64,000 bases of DNA from Stenotrophomonas sp. VV52 (GCF_002893095.1 NZ_PKQQ01000002.1:186001-250000), one strand, 5' to 3'. Positions 24,596-35,352 are shown, counted from the stretch's first letter. Notes: a model not told the origin generated them from the sequence alone. Translations and numbers: made by a program.

Positions 24596-27196
24596 ATGCG
24601 AATTCCTGCTTCCGCCCTGGTCCGGCTGGCGGTGGCGCTCGTGCTTGCCCCGATGGCGGCGCAGGGCAGCCCGGTGCCGGCCGGTTTCGAAGACCTGGTC
24701 AGTGGCCAGCGCGAACGTCTCGAGGTACGCGCGTTCGGTCGCTCGGCCGGCCTGTGGCCCGCCTGGGTCACGCTCGACCACATCCAGCTCGAAGACCCCG
24801 CGCAGGTCCTGGCAGCGCTGGGCCTGTCCCGCTCCGCCCAGCAGACCCTGCTGCCCGCGCTGTCGGCGCCGCTGCCGCGCGACAGCCATCTCGCCTGCGT
24901 CCACGCCCAGCCGCAACCCGGATGCGGCTGGCGCGCCCCGTCCGAGGATCCCCATCGCGTGCATGCCATCTTCGACGAAGGCGACGGTGCCCTGCTGCTG
25001 TTCCCCGCGCTGCGCTGGCTACCGCGCGAGGCGTCGGCCGACGATGGCCTGCACCGCCTCAGCGAGCACGCCGAAAACGCGCTGCTGCACCAGCAGAGCC
25101 TGACCCTCAGCGGGGGTGGCCGCGACCATGCGCTCAACGCGCATGGCAGTGCCGCGCTCGGCGTGCTGCGCAGCGGACACCTCGGGGGCAGCTGGAACTA
25201 CGCGCGGCAGGAATGGCCCGGTCAACCCACGCGCGACCGCTTCCAGCTCGACGACCTGTATTACCGGCATGACCTGGCCCGGCGCCATTACCTGCAGCTG
25301 GGGCGCATGGACCGCCGCAACCTGGCCAGCAGCCAGGGGGGCCAGTTCGGGCTGGGCCTGCTGCCGCTGGAACGTTTCGACGGCGTGCGCGTGGGCACTA
25401 CCCAGGCCTATGTCGATGTCGACGCCGATCCGGGCGCCGCGCCGCTTACCGTGCTGCTGTCCCGACCGGCGCGCGTGGACGCCTTCGATGGCGAGCGCCT
25501 GCTGCAGACCTTCTACCTGCCTGCCGGCGTCACCGACCTGGACACCCGCCAGTTTCCGCCCGGCAGCTACGAGGTCACCCTGCGCATCCATGAGGACGGC
25601 CGGCTGGTGCGCAGTGAGATCCAGCCGTTCTCGCGCGGCCAGGACTGGGGCGAACCCGGCCTGCAGTGGTTCGTCCAGGGCGGCCGCCAGCGTGCGCACG
25701 GGCGCGACCCCGCGAGCGGGCAGCGCGCGCTGCAGGCCGGACTGCGCCTGCCACTGGCGCGCCAGTCCGGGGCCAGCGTGGGCGTCGCCCGGATCGGCGA
25801 CGGCAGCTACGCCGAACTGCGCACCGGTACCCGGCACCGCCTGCGCACGCATGACCTGCAGGCCGAGATCGGCGCCATCGCCGGCAGCGACGGCAGCCGT
25901 GGCAGCCAGCAGCAGCTGAGCGTGCGCAACCGCGCGTCCTGGAACCTGTACCGCCAGCGCATGCGTGGTGCGCGCTGCCATGACCGGCTCGGCTGTGCCG
26001 ATGCCCTGAGCGCCTCAGTGAGCCTGCCGCTGGCCGGCGGCAGCCTGTATCTCGGCCACACCCGGCGGCGCAGCGCGGCGCCCGTGCGCTCCGGCTTCGC
26101 GCGCATCGCCGAGCGCACCCGCAGCGTGCAGGTGAACTACAGCCTGACCCGGCAGTGGCGCGGCATGAGCGTCAGCGCCCGGCTCGGCGCCTGGCACCAG
26201 GCCGGCGCGCGCCATGACCAGGGCGCGCAGTTCGGCGTGAGCGTGTCGCGGCTGCAGCACGCCGCCGGCAGCAGTGTGCTGCGCCGGTTCGGCATCGAAG
26301 CGCGGCAGCCGCGCCAGGGCGAACCGGAGCGCGGGCTGGTGCTGGCCCAGTCGTGGCGGCAGGAGCAGGATGGCAGCGCGCGCGAAGCCGGCGCCGAACT
26401 CGAGGTCGACGACCGCGGTGCTGTCGACGCGCTGCTCGCGCTGCGCACGTACACCCCGCTCGGGCATACCGGTGCGGTGCTGTCGCACTACCGTCAGGCG
26501 CACGCCACGGCCACCGCCTACAGCCTCAGCCATGGCTCGGCGCTGGCCCTGTCGCGGCGCGGCCTGTTCTGGGGTAGCGCCAACGGCGCCGATGCCGGGG
26601 TGGCGGTGAGCGTCGCCGCAGCCGACCTGCCGACCCTGGAGGGCGCCGCCGCCGAAGTGCAGGCCGGCGCGCAGGGACGCCAGATCCTGCGCTTCGGGCA
26701 ACGCCGCCTGCTGCCGTTGAGCGGCTACCAGCGCCACCGCGTGGACGTGCACGATGTCTCCCACGCGGTGCAGGACGCCGGCGTGCGCGTGACCCGCCCG
26801 GGCACCGCGCACCAGCCGTTCCTGCTGCCGGGCCGGGTGATCGCGCTGCCGGTCGGGGTCGAAGCCACCTACACCTACATCGGCAGCGCACGCGATGCCG
26901 CTGGCAGCGCGCTGGCGGGCGCGCGCATCCTCAATGCGGCCGCGCCGCCGCTGGGGGAGGACGGCGGCTTCATCGCCGAGTTCCCGCAGCGCGAAGCGGT
27001 GCTGTACCTGCTGCGGCAGCAACAGCTGCTGCAGTGCCCGTTGCAGGTGCGCGAACAGCGCAGCGTGGTCCTGCTGGTCGGGCCGCTGGCCTGCGCGCCG
27101 CTGGAGCGCGACGCGCTGCCCGAGCACATCAGCCAGCAGCCGCGGGTCCAGCATCTGCTCGATGCGGCCGCGCCGATCGCACTGGGTAGCCGGTGA
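24596..27196 (+). CDS. Outer-membrane usher of alternate chaperone-usher pilus (CooC/TcfC-like)
   Basis: The usher forms the outer-membrane pore that secretes and assembles the pilus. The 866-residue protein has a signal peptide ending near QGS (about residue 24) and a periplasmic N-terminal domain (QVLAALGLSRSAQQTLLPAL). A long series of alternating beta-strand segments typical of a 24-strand barrel follows (from about residue 185: GSWNYARQEWPGQPTRD, YLQLGRMDRRNL), then C-terminal domains (YQRHRVDVHDVS, LPVGVEATYTYIG). The plug region with YEVTLRIHEDGRLVRSE and PFSRGQDWGEPGLQW fits the CS1/CFA-I usher family rather than FimD. It lies 48 bp after the pilin and overlaps the next gene by 4 bp. 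Confidence 0.92.
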   Translation: MRIPASALVRLAVALVLAPMAAQGSPVPAGFEDLVSGQRERLEVRAFGRSAGLWPAWVTLDHIQLEDPAQVLAALGLSRSAQQTLLPALSAPLPRDSHLACVHAQPQPGCGWRAPSEDPHRVHAIFDEGDGALLLFPALRWLPREASADDGLHRLSEHAENALLHQQSLTLSGGGRDHALNAHGSAALGVLRSGHLGGSWNYARQEWPGQPTRDRFQLDDLYYRHDLARRHYLQLGRMDRRNLASSQGGQFGLGLLPLERFDGVRVGTTQAYVDVDADPGAAPLTVLLSRPARVDAFDGERLLQTFYLPAGVTDLDTRQFPPGSYEVTLRIHEDGRLVRSEIQPFSRGQDWGEPGLQWFVQGGRQRAHGRDPASGQRALQAGLRLPLARQSGASVGVARIGDGSYAELRTGTRHRLRTHDLQAEIGAIAGSDGSRGSQQQLSVRNRASWNLYRQRMRGARCHDRLGCADALSASVSLPLAGGSLYLGHTRRRSAAPVRSGFARIAERTRSVQVNYSLTRQWRGMSVSARLGAWHQAGARHDQGAQFGVSVSRLQHAAGSSVLRRFGIEARQPRQGEPERGLVLAQSWRQEQDGSAREAGAELEVDDRGAVDALLALRTYTPLGHTGAVLSHYRQAHATATAYSLSHGSALALSRRGLFWGSANGADAGVAVSVAAADLPTLEGAAAEVQAGAQGRQILRFGQRRLLPLSGYQRHRVDVHDVSHAVQDAGVRVTRPGTAHQPFLLPGRVIALPVGVEATYTYIGSARDAAGSALAGARILNAAAPPLGEDGGFIAEFPQREAVLYLLRQQQLLQCPLQVREQRSVVLLVGPLACAPLERDALPEHISQQPRVQHLLDAAAPIALGSR

Positions 27197-28329
27197 GCCG
27201 CATCGTGTCCCGGCGGGCCGCCTTCGGCCTGGCATTGATGCTGCTGGCAGGGCCGGCCGCCGCGCAGCGTCCGCCGGTGACCCTGCCGACTCCGGGAACC
27301 ACCGTCACCACGCATCACCACGCGTTCGACCGGGCCGCGCCGCAGCCGCTGCAGCTGTGGGCGCCGCGCACCGTGCTCGGTTTCCAGGAAGTGGAGCATG
27401 GGCACGGACGGATCCATGTGACCTGCACGGACACGCCGGCGCGCGGCCGCTGCCCGCGCACCGACAGCGGCGAAGGCCCGACCGGGCGCAGCCCGATCCA
27501 GCTGGAGTTCCACGAACAGCGCAGTGGCCAGCGCCGCGACATCGGCGTCATCGGCTGGCTGGAGCGGGTCGAATGGGAGCGCGCCTGCAGCAGCGACTAC
27601 TGGGACAAGTCGGAGTACCCGGTGTGGACCTCGGCCACCCGCGAGTGCCACGTTGCGCCCGCCGGCACCGCCGCGACGCTGGAGATCGCGGGCCGCGACA
27701 TCGCGCAGCTGGTGGCCGGCCGCTGGCGGGCCGAGCTGCACCTGGACGTGCGCAGCGGCCTGGGCGGCGCGGTGCTGGGTCGGCATGTGTTCGTGCTGGA
27801 GGTGACCGTCACCGATCCCGAGCGCGCCGCGATCCACTTTCCCGAACATGGCGCCTCGGTCGCGCCGATGGACCTGCAGCTGCAGAGGCGCAGCCGGCCG
27901 CTGCCAGCCAGCGTCGGCGGGGAAGGGGTGCTGGACATGTGCCTGTACGACGGCCTGGGCTCGCTCAGCAGCCAGCTGGTACTGGTCGCGCGTGACGGCG
28001 GCCCCGAAGCGCCGGGACGACCGCACGGTTATTTCTCGGTCTGGCATCAGCGTGGCGGGCGCGCCGCGCATGAGCGGATCGATTACCGCCTGCACCTGCT
28101 GCACGCGGGCCGGCGCATCGACCTGGCGCATGACGAGCACACCGTACTGGACGGGATCGACAGCGCCGAGCTGCGGCCGGTGCTGCTGCCGGGCATGGAG
28201 CAGGCCGTGCACTGCGTGCCCACGCCGCTGACCTTCCTGACCCCGCCATTTCCCGCTGCGGACAAACGCGATGGCCGCTACCAGGGCGAGCTGAGCCTGG
28301 AAATGCGCCTGCCGACCCATCGCCCCTGA
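27193..28329 (+). CDS. Alternate chaperone-usher pilus tip/minor subunit (CooD/CfaE-like)
   Basis: A 378-residue secreted protein with a signal peptide ending AAA-Q near residue 24, an N-terminal adhesin-like part and a pilin-like end. Six cysteines are spaced in a way suggesting disulfides (CTDTPARGRC near 78-87, then RAC, REC, MCLYDG, VHC). Size and place after the usher match CooD/CfaE, the tip subunits that start pilus assembly and bind receptors; sequence similarity by eye is weak, so this rests partly on context. A histidine cluster (TTHHHAFD) follows the mature N-terminus. Start is GTG at 27193, with a 4-bp overlap (GTGA) with the usher stop. Confidence 0.82.
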   Translation: MSRIVSRRAAFGLALMLLAGPAAAQRPPVTLPTPGTTVTTHHHAFDRAAPQPLQLWAPRTVLGFQEVEHGHGRIHVTCTDTPARGRCPRTDSGEGPTGRSPIQLEFHEQRSGQRRDIGVIGWLERVEWERACSSDYWDKSEYPVWTSATRECHVAPAGTAATLEIAGRDIAQLVAGRWRAELHLDVRSGLGGAVLGRHVFVLEVTVTDPERAAIHFPEHGASVAPMDLQLQRRSRPLPASVGGEGVLDMCLYDGLGSLSSQLVLVARDGGPEAPGRPHGYFSVWHQRGGRAAHERIDYRLHLLHAGRRIDLAHDEHTVLDGIDSAELRPVLLPGMEQAVHCVPTPLTFLTPPFPAADKRDGRYQGELSLEMRLPTHRP

Positions 28330-28347
28330 ATCCCATCGAGACTTCCC

Positions 28348-29049
28348 ATGCGCCTGCACCGTACTGTTTTCCTGCTTCTTTTCGTGTTGTTCGCCGCTCC
28401 GGTGTCGGCCAACCTGGACGTGCACCCCATGCGCGTGCACGTCGACAGCGGGCGCACCACCAGCATCCGCGTGCATGCGCAGTCGCCGCGCACCCAGTAC
28501 GTCCGCGCCACGGTCAAGCGCGTGGTCGACCCCGCGGGCGACGCCGAACACGAGGTCGACGAACCGCCCGGCGATGCTGCCGCACTTGCGGTCACCCCGG
28601 GCATGTTCGCGCTGGCCGGCGGCGGCAGCCGCCTGGTGCGGGCGATCGCGCTGGCGCCGGTGGCCGAGGAAACCGCGTTCCGTGTGTACTTCGAAGGGGT
28701 GCGTGGCGAAGACCCGGACGCATCGGCGGAGGTGGGGCCCACCGCCAGCGCCACCATCGGGGTCAGCCTGGTGTGGGGCGTGCTGGTCAACGTGCTGCCC
28801 GCAGACGGACGCGTCGCGATGCAGCTGCTCGACGGTGCCCTGCACAACCGCGGCACGTTGCGGCTGGGCATCCGCCGCATCGAACAGTGCGTCGCCGGCG
28901 CCTGCACCACCCACGACATCGAGCGCAGCGTCTATCCCGGCGCTGCGCTGGCGCTGCCTTTCCAGCCGGCAGCCGGCGCGCGGCTGCGCGTGGACTACCG
29001 GCTCAGCCGCGACGGCTATCGCGAACACCAGCAGGTCCTGCTGCCTTGA
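28348..29049 (+). CDS. Periplasmic chaperone of alternate chaperone-usher pilus (CooB/CfaA-like)
   Basis: A 233-residue protein with a clear signal peptide (MRLHRTVFLLLFVLFAAPVSA, mature N-terminus NLDVHPMRVHVD) and an immunoglobulin-like chaperone layout. It has a TTSIRVHAQSPRTQYVRATVKRV strand pair, GMFALAGGGSRLVRAIALAP corresponding to the region of the conserved positive residue and the G1-donor loop, AFRVYFEGVRGEDPD, then VSLVWGVLVNVLP. It should deliver subunits to the usher. In CS1 and CFA/I clusters the chaperone gene comes first; here it comes fourth. It starts 18 bp after the tip gene and ends 11 bp before the autotransporter gene. Confidence 0.88.
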   Translation: MRLHRTVFLLLFVLFAAPVSANLDVHPMRVHVDSGRTTSIRVHAQSPRTQYVRATVKRVVDPAGDAEHEVDEPPGDAAALAVTPGMFALAGGGSRLVRAIALAPVAEETAFRVYFEGVRGEDPDASAEVGPTASATIGVSLVWGVLVNVLPADGRVAMQLLDGALHNRGTLRLGIRRIEQCVAGACTTHDIERSVYPGAALALPFQPAAGARLRVDYRLSRDGYREHQQVLLP

Positions 29050-29060
29050 AGGGAACCACC

Positions 29061-30761
29061 ATGTACCGTTTTGAACACGCACTTTCCCGGCGCCGCCGCG
29101 CCCGCCTTGCCGCCGCGCTGATCGTGGGGCTGCCGGGGGCAGTCGCGGCCACGCCGCCGCTCGTATCCAGCCCGGCCGGCGTGGAGGTGCGCGACGACGA
29201 CGCGCCTGCGTCTGCGCGCGCGCTGTCGTTTGCCGGCGGGCTGGGGGTCGGGGTCGGCGTGGCCGGGGTGTTCGGCCGCGACCACGTACGCGAGCGCGTG
29301 GTCCAGTGCCCGGCACCGCCGCCGCCAACGCCGGCCGAAGGCGTGCTGCCGCCGGGATGGTCCGACGCGCTCTGGCAGGTCAACGACAATGGCCAGCGGA
29401 TCGCCCGCAACCGACGCGACATCGACCTGCTGCGCGACAGCGTGCAGGCGGTGGTGCCGGTGGTGCCCGACCTGAGCGATGTAGTGCGCTTCGACAAGGA
29501 CGCCACCGTGCACCTGCGTGGCGCACGCCTGATCGCCCTTGGCGAGGGCGATGTGGGCCCCGACAGCCGCCACGCGGTCAACGGAACGCAGCTGTATGCC
29601 ACCGAAAAGCGGGTCGCGGCGCTGGAGTACACCCAGTTGTATGCGCGGGTCGGTGCCGACGACGAGAGCTTCCCCGCCTACGCCGGGCACTTGAGCACCG
29701 CAATGGGCAGCGACGCCCGCGCAGAGGCCTCGGGTTCGACCGCGATCGGCAGTTATGCCACCGCGCGCGGCAGCAATTCGGTGGCGCTCGGGCGTGCCGC
29801 GATCATCCTGGAAGGGGCGCACGACGGCTTCGCACTCGGTTCGCGCTCGCGCGTGCTGGCCGAGAACGGCATGGCCATCGGCGCCTCCACCCAGGTCTGG
29901 GAAGGCGCCCACGACAGCGTGGCACTGGGCTTCGGCTCGATCGTGCAGCGACCGTTCGAAGTGTCGGTGGGCGGGCAGGGCATCCGTCGGCGGATCACCA
30001 ATGCGATGCCCGGCATCGCCCCTGACGACGTGGTGTCGCTACGGCAGCTCTCGGACCTGGCAGGGGTGATCGGCACCGGCGTCAACGCCGAAGGCGGCGT
30101 GCGCGGCCTGCGCTTTGCGGTGCAGGGCCGGTATCACGGCACGGTCTCCAGCGCGCTGGATGCGCTGGACTACGCCGTGAGTGCCGCGCATGACCGGATG
30201 GGCGGGATCGACCAGCAGGTCAGCGCGCTGGCCGCGCAGCAGGGCAGTGACGGGCAGGGCAGTGCAGACGTGGAGGCGGCGCCCATGCTGGCGGCGTCCG
30301 TGGAGCCAACCGCTGATGCAGACCGCGAGGCAGAGGCCGCAGCGCCTGCGCCGGTGTCCGGCGCAGGTCCGGCCGAGTCTGCGCCGGTAAGCGTGCAGCA
30401 GGCCACCGCGCCCCTGCCGCCGGTCGACACGCGTGCCGTGGACGACGCGGTGCAGCGCGCCAACGCCTACACCGACCAGGCGATGGTCGGCGTCGACCGC
30501 CGCTTCGACCGGCTCGACCGGCGCATGAACCGCATGGCGGCGATGGGCAGCGCACAGGCGGCGATGGCGATGAACACCGCCGGGCTGCCTACCTGGAACC
30601 GGCTCGGCGCGGGCGTCGGCCATGCCGATGGCGAGTCCGCGCTCGCAGTGGGCTACCAGCGCGTGCTGGACCGCCGCGCCACCACCACCTTCAGCCTCAA
30701 CGGCGCCTTCAGCCAGGGCGGCGAGAGCACCGTGGCGGTGGGCGTGGGCATCGGGTGGTAG
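29061..30761 (+). CDS. Trimeric autotransporter adhesin (YadA-like)
   Basis: A 566-residue surface adhesin of type Vc secretion. It has a basic signal peptide (residues 1-30, ending GAVAA), then SRHAVNGTQLYATEKRVAALE, a neck-like motif, near residue 175. A YadA-head repeat region follows with AMGSDARAEASGSTAIGSYATARGSNSVALG (in parts), another neck segment (RRITNAMPGIAPDDVVSLRQL), an Ala/Pro-rich stretch and short coiled coil (AVDDAVQRANAYTDQAM, RFDRLDRRMNRM). The C-terminal YadA anchor ends GGESTVAVGVGIGW with an aromatic terminal residue. The ATG at 29061 is preceded by AGGGAACC, 11 bp after the chaperone stop, so it appears to be the last gene of the pilus operon. Longer upstream frame lies inside the chaperone gene. 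Confidence 0.92.
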   Translation: MYRFEHALSRRRRARLAAALIVGLPGAVAATPPLVSSPAGVEVRDDDAPASARALSFAGGLGVGVGVAGVFGRDHVRERVVQCPAPPPPTPAEGVLPPGWSDALWQVNDNGQRIARNRRDIDLLRDSVQAVVPVVPDLSDVVRFDKDATVHLRGARLIALGEGDVGPDSRHAVNGTQLYATEKRVAALEYTQLYARVGADDESFPAYAGHLSTAMGSDARAEASGSTAIGSYATARGSNSVALGRAAIILEGAHDGFALGSRSRVLAENGMAIGASTQVWEGAHDSVALGFGSIVQRPFEVSVGGQGIRRRITNAMPGIAPDDVVSLRQLSDLAGVIGTGVNAEGGVRGLRFAVQGRYHGTVSSALDALDYAVSAAHDRMGGIDQQVSALAAQQGSDGQGSADVEAAPMLAASVEPTADADREAEAAAPAPVSGAGPAESAPVSVQQATAPLPPVDTRAVDDAVQRANAYTDQAMVGVDRRFDRLDRRMNRMAAMGSAQAAMAMNTAGLPTWNRLGAGVGHADGESALAVGYQRVLDRRATTTFSLNGAFSQGGESTVAVGVGIGW

Positions 30762-30807
30762 GCGCGCGGCGCACGGCGTGTGTACGTGCGCAGGGTCATG
30801 GCTTTGA

Positions 30808-30830
30808 CACGCGTGGCGTGTCACTACGAT
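30808..30830 (-). repeat. GTAG hairpin (GACACGC type)
   Basis: On the minus strand GTAGTGACACGCC-AC-GCGTGTC. It faces a matching copy at 30920-30942 in opposite orientation, making a large inverted pair in this 236-bp spacer. Confidence 0.65.
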
Positions 30831-30851
30831 CCTTGGTCGCTTGGGATTGGG

Positions 30852-30909
30852 GTCGAACGTTGATGGTGGGTTGCAGGCGCTGACCGTCGAACGTTGATGG
30901 TTGGCTGCA
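30852..30909 (+). repeat. Two 24-bp direct repeats, 34-bp period
   Basis: GTCGAACGTTGATGGTGGGT plus TGCA (30852-30875) recurs at 30886-30909 with two changes. The repeats lie between the two inverted GTAG hairpins, before the gene at 30998. Each contains the palindrome GAACGTT-like centre AACGTT. Confidence 0.65.
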
Positions 30910-30919
30910 CCCGCCGCGT

Positions 30920-30942
30920 AGGGACACGCCATGCGTGTCCTG
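30920..30942 (+). repeat. GTAG hairpin (GACACGC type)
   Basis: GTAGGGACACGCC-AT-GCGTGTCC, the plus-strand mate of the element at 30808-30830. Confidence 0.65.
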
Positions 30943-30997
30943 GCCGTCACACGGAAGGTGTATTGTCGGTGGCAGGTCGTAAAGGGGAGATTCGCTC

Positions 30998-31645
30998 ATG
31001 CATCGTGCACGACAGCATGCCGAGAGCCAGACCCGCGAACGCCGCCACCGGCTTGCCCACGAGGCAGCCCGGTTGATGGCCGAAGGCGGAATCCGCGACT
31101 ACCACCAGGCCAAACTGAAGGCCGCCGGGCGCCTGGGCATCCATGATGATGCCTCGCTGCCGCGCAATACCGAGATCGAAGACGCCCTGCGCGAGTACCA
31201 GCGCCTGTTTGCCGGTGCAGGGCATGGCACGCAGCTGCGCCAGCGCCGCGAGGCCGGGCTGCGCGCACTGGAGTTTCTGCATGGCTTTTCCCCGCGCCTG
31301 TGCGGCCCGGTCCTGGACGGCACTGCCGACGCCAACAGCCCCGTGCAGCTGCAGGTGCATAGCGATGACGTCGACGCCGTGCAACGCTTCCTGGAAGAGC
31401 ACCGGATCCCTGCCGAGTCGCGCATGCGGCGGCTGCGGCTGGACCGCGAACGCACGCTGGATGCACCGGTATGGGTGTTCAGCGCCGAAGGGCTGACCTT
31501 CGACGTGGCGGTGCTGCCCTACGACGCACTGCGCCAGCCACCACTGTCGAGCATCGACGAACGACCGATGCGGCGCGCTTCGGCCGCGCAGTTGCGCACA
31601 CTGCTGGCCGAAGACGAGATCAGGGGCTACCTGGACAGCCCCTGA
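30998..31645 (+). CDS. Uncharacterised conserved protein, possibly nucleotidyltransferase-like
   Basis: I do not recognise a named family. The 215-residue protein is soluble, with no signal peptide or membrane helix. Its N-terminal half is basic and helical (RERRHRLAHEAARLMAEGGI, then DYHQAKLKAAGRLG), and the C-terminal half is alpha/beta (PVQLQVHSDDVDAVQRFLEEH, VWVFSAEGLTFDVAVLPYD). The HSDD and TFDVAVLP positions are reminiscent of the acidic strands of nucleotidyltransferase folds, but the glycine-serine motif is missing, so this is only a guess. GGGGAGA (30984-30990) is a strong ribosome-binding site for ATG 30998. It converges on mrcA; only 3 bp separate the two stops. Confidence 0.8.
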   Translation: MHRARQHAESQTRERRHRLAHEAARLMAEGGIRDYHQAKLKAAGRLGIHDDASLPRNTEIEDALREYQRLFAGAGHGTQLRQRREAGLRALEFLHGFSPRLCGPVLDGTADANSPVQLQVHSDDVDAVQRFLEEHRIPAESRMRRLRLDRERTLDAPVWVFSAEGLTFDVAVLPYDALRQPPLSSIDERPMRRASAAQLRTLLAEDEIRGYLDSP

Positions 31646-31648
31646 TCC

Positions 31649-34069
31649 TCAGAAAATGTCGAACGCTGCGTCGTCGGCCTGTTGGGTCTGGGTGTTGAAG
31701 TCGTACTCGGCGAGCTTCTCCATGTCCTCCACCTTGACCCATTCGGTAGCGCCGTTGAGCGTGGCCTGCACCATCCCGGTCGGCGGCTCGTTCTGCGCCA
31801 CCGGGGTGTCCTTCATCGCCACCCGCATGTAGTCGATCCAGATCGGCAGTGCCGCACGGCCGCCGTATTCGCGGTAGCCCAGCGAACGGAAGTCGTCGCG
31901 GCCCACCCACACGGTGGTGACGTACGGGCCACCGAAACCGGAGAACCAGGCATCGCGGTGGTCGTTGGTGGAGCCGGTCTTGCCGCCCACGTCCTCGCGG
32001 CCGAGCACCTTGGCTGCGGTGCCGGTACCGCGCTGGACCACGTCGCGCATCATCGAGACCAGCTGGTAGGCGGTGCGCGCATCGATCGCCCGCGGCGCGG
32101 TGCGGGCGTTGGGGTCGACCGGCACCACCGGCGCGGCGGCCTGCTCGGGTGCGGGCGCACCGGCCGGGGCCGGCGCGGCGGCCGCGCCGAAGTTGAAGCC
32201 GTCCACCACCTGGCTGACCGGCGCACCGCCGCTGGTGCCCACGCACTCGCGGCAGGCACGGGCCGGGTTTTCCTTGAACACCAGATTGCCGTCGCGGTCG
32301 CTGACCTGGTCGATCAGCCAGGTATCCACGCGCGAACCGCCGTTGGCGAACACCGCATAGCCGCGTGCCACCGACAGCGGGGTCAGCGACGCGGTGCCCA
32401 GCGACATCGACAGGTTCGGCGGCAGCTCGGCCTCGGCGAAGCCGAACTCGCTGATGTACTTGCGCGCGTACTCCACGCCCATGCCGTCGAGCAGGCGCAC
32501 CGACACCAGGTTGCGCGACTGCACCAGCGCCTCGCGCAGGCGCATCGGCCCGCGGAAGCCGCCGCCGTCGTTCTGCGGCTGCCAGGTCTTGCCGCGGCGG
32601 TCGCGGAACACCACCGGGGCGTCCAGCACGATCGAGGCCGGATTGAAGCCTTTGTCGAAGGCGGCCGCGTAGATGAACGGCTTGAAGCTCGACCCCGGCT
32701 GGCGGCGCGCCTGGGTGGCGCGGTTGAACTTGTTGCCGGAGAAGCTGAAACCGCCCACCAGCGCCTTCAGCGCGCCGCTCTGGGCGTCCAGCGAGACCAG
32801 CGCGGACTGGCCGCGCGGAATCTGGTCCAGCAGCCACTGGCCTTCCTTCTCGCCGGTGCGCACGCGCACGATGTCGCCGCGCTGGACCAGCTTGCCCGGG
32901 GTCTTGTTGGTCCACTTGGCCGCCGAGGCCGGCAGCACCACCTCGGTGCGGTTGGCCAGCACCACCGTGGCGCTGCCGTCGGCGCCGGTGGAGGCCACGA
33001 TGGCCGGCAGCAGCCCGGACTGGGCGCTGATCCCGCGCAGATGGGCCGCCAGCGCCGCCGCATCGTCGCCCGCGCCCAGCGCCACCTGCTGTTCCACCCC
33101 GTGCCAGCCATGCCGGTGGTCGTACTGCAGCAGGCCGTCGCGCACCGCCAGGTTCGCCGCCGCCTGCATCTCGGCGTTGATGGTGGTGGTGACGTGGTAG
33201 CCCTTGTTGAGCACGTCCCCGCCGAAACGGGCGATCATTTCCTGGCGGACCAGCTCGGCCACGTACGGCGCGTCGACCTGCACCGGCGGCTCATGCGCAG
33301 TGGCGTGCATCGGTACCGCCTTGGCCGCGTCGGCCTCGGCCTGGCTGATGAAGCCCAGGTTGGCCATGCGCTGCAGCACGTAGAAGTCGCGGCGCTCGCG
33401 GGCGCGCTCGGGGTTGCTGATCGGGTTGCCGCTGGAGGGGAACTTGGGGATGCCGGCCAGCGAGGCCATCTCGTCCAGGTCCAGCTCGGCCAGGGTCTTG
33501 CCGTAATAGAACTGGGCCGCCGCGGCCACGCCGTAGGACCGGTTGCCGAAGAAACTCTTGTTCAGGTACAGCTCGAAGATCTCGTCCTTGCTCAGTTCCT
33601 GCTCGATCTTGCGCGCCAGCAGGATCTCGGCCAGCTTGCGGGTGTAGCTGTACTCCGAGCTCAGGAAGAACTGCCGGGCCACCTGCTGGGTGATGGTCGA
33701 CCCGCCGGGGACGCGCTTGTCGTTGGTGGTGGCCAGCAGCCAGACCGCGCGGGCGATGCCCTTGTAGTCCACCCCCCCGTGCTCATAGAAGCGGGCGTCC
33801 TCGGTGGCCAGGAAGGCCTGCTTGAGGCGCTCGGGGACCTCCTTCATGGTGATCGGGGTCCGCCTGGACTCGCCGAACACCGCCATCAGCTGGCCGTCGG
33901 CCGCATAGACGTACATCGGCTCCTGCATCTCGATGTCGCGCAGGGTCTGGACGTCCGGCAGCCGCGCGGAAATGGCGTAGTACAGGCCGCCGGCGACCGC
34001 TGCGCCGATCAGGGCCAGGACCAGGAAAACCACCAGCATCCAGCGCAGCCAGCGTCGAAGACGAGTCAT
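31649..34069 (-). CDS. mrcA: Penicillin-binding protein 1A
   Basis: A class A PBP that polymerises and cross-links peptidoglycan. The 806-residue protein has a short cytoplasmic basic end, one membrane helix (about residues 10-32) and a GT51 glycosyltransferase domain with the catalytic Glu90 in [26 protein letters not shown] and RKLAEILLA. An OB-like insert follows, then the transpeptidase domain with S460-SFK (SxxK), SRN (SRNLVS) and KTG ([15 protein letters not shown]). An Ala/Pro-rich loop ([12 protein letters not shown]) interrupts the transpeptidase domain. It is divergent from pilM, the conserved mrcA/ponA-pilM arrangement of gammaproteobacteria, which links wall synthesis with type IV pilus assembly. 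Confidence 0.97.
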   Translation of the reverse strand: MTRLRRWLRWMLVVFLVLALIGAAVAGGLYYAISARLPDVQTLRDIEMQEPMYVYAADGQLMAVFGESRRTPITMKEVPERLKQAFLATEDARFYEHGGVDYKGIARAVWLLATTNDKRVPGGSTITQQVARQFFLSSEYSYTRKLAEILLARKIEQELSKDEIFELYLNKSFFGNRSYGVAAAAQFYYGKTLAELDLDEMASLAGIPKFPSSGNPISNPERARERRDFYVLQRMANLGFISQAEADAAKAVPMHATAHEPPVQVDAPYVAELVRQEMIARFGGDVLNKGYHVTTTINAEMQAAANLAVRDGLLQYDHRHGWHGVEQQVALGAGDDAAALAAHLRGISAQSGLLPAIVASTGADGSATVVLANRTEVVLPASAAKWTNKTPGKLVQRGDIVRVRTGEKEGQWLLDQIPRGQSALVSLDAQSGALKALVGGFSFSGNKFNRATQARRQPGSSFKPFIYAAAFDKGFNPASIVLDAPVVFRDRRGKTWQPQNDGGGFRGPMRLREALVQSRNLVSVRLLDGMGVEYARKYISEFGFAEAELPPNLSMSLGTASLTPLSVARGYAVFANGGSRVDTWLIDQVSDRDGNLVFKENPARACRECVGTSGGAPVSQVVDGFNFGAAAAPAPAGAPAPEQAAAPVVPVDPNARTAPRAIDARTAYQLVSMMRDVVQRGTGTAAKVLGREDVGGKTGSTNDHRDAWFSGFGGPYVTTVWVGRDDFRSLGYREYGGRAALPIWIDYMRVAMKDTPVAQNEPPTGMVQATLNGATEWVKVEDMEKLAEYDFNTQTQQADDAAFDIF

Positions 34070-34113
34070 CAGTGACAGATTCCGATTGCGAATTTCGTGG
34101 CCGCAGAGTATAG

Positions 34114-35351
<1,238 letters not shown>

Positions 35352-35352
<1 letters not shown>

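Noticed and set aside
31682..34075. 797-codon plus-strand frame opposite mrcA
   Set aside because: The minus strand encodes a complete PBP1A with all catalytic motifs; the plus frame shows His/Gln/Val repeats only.
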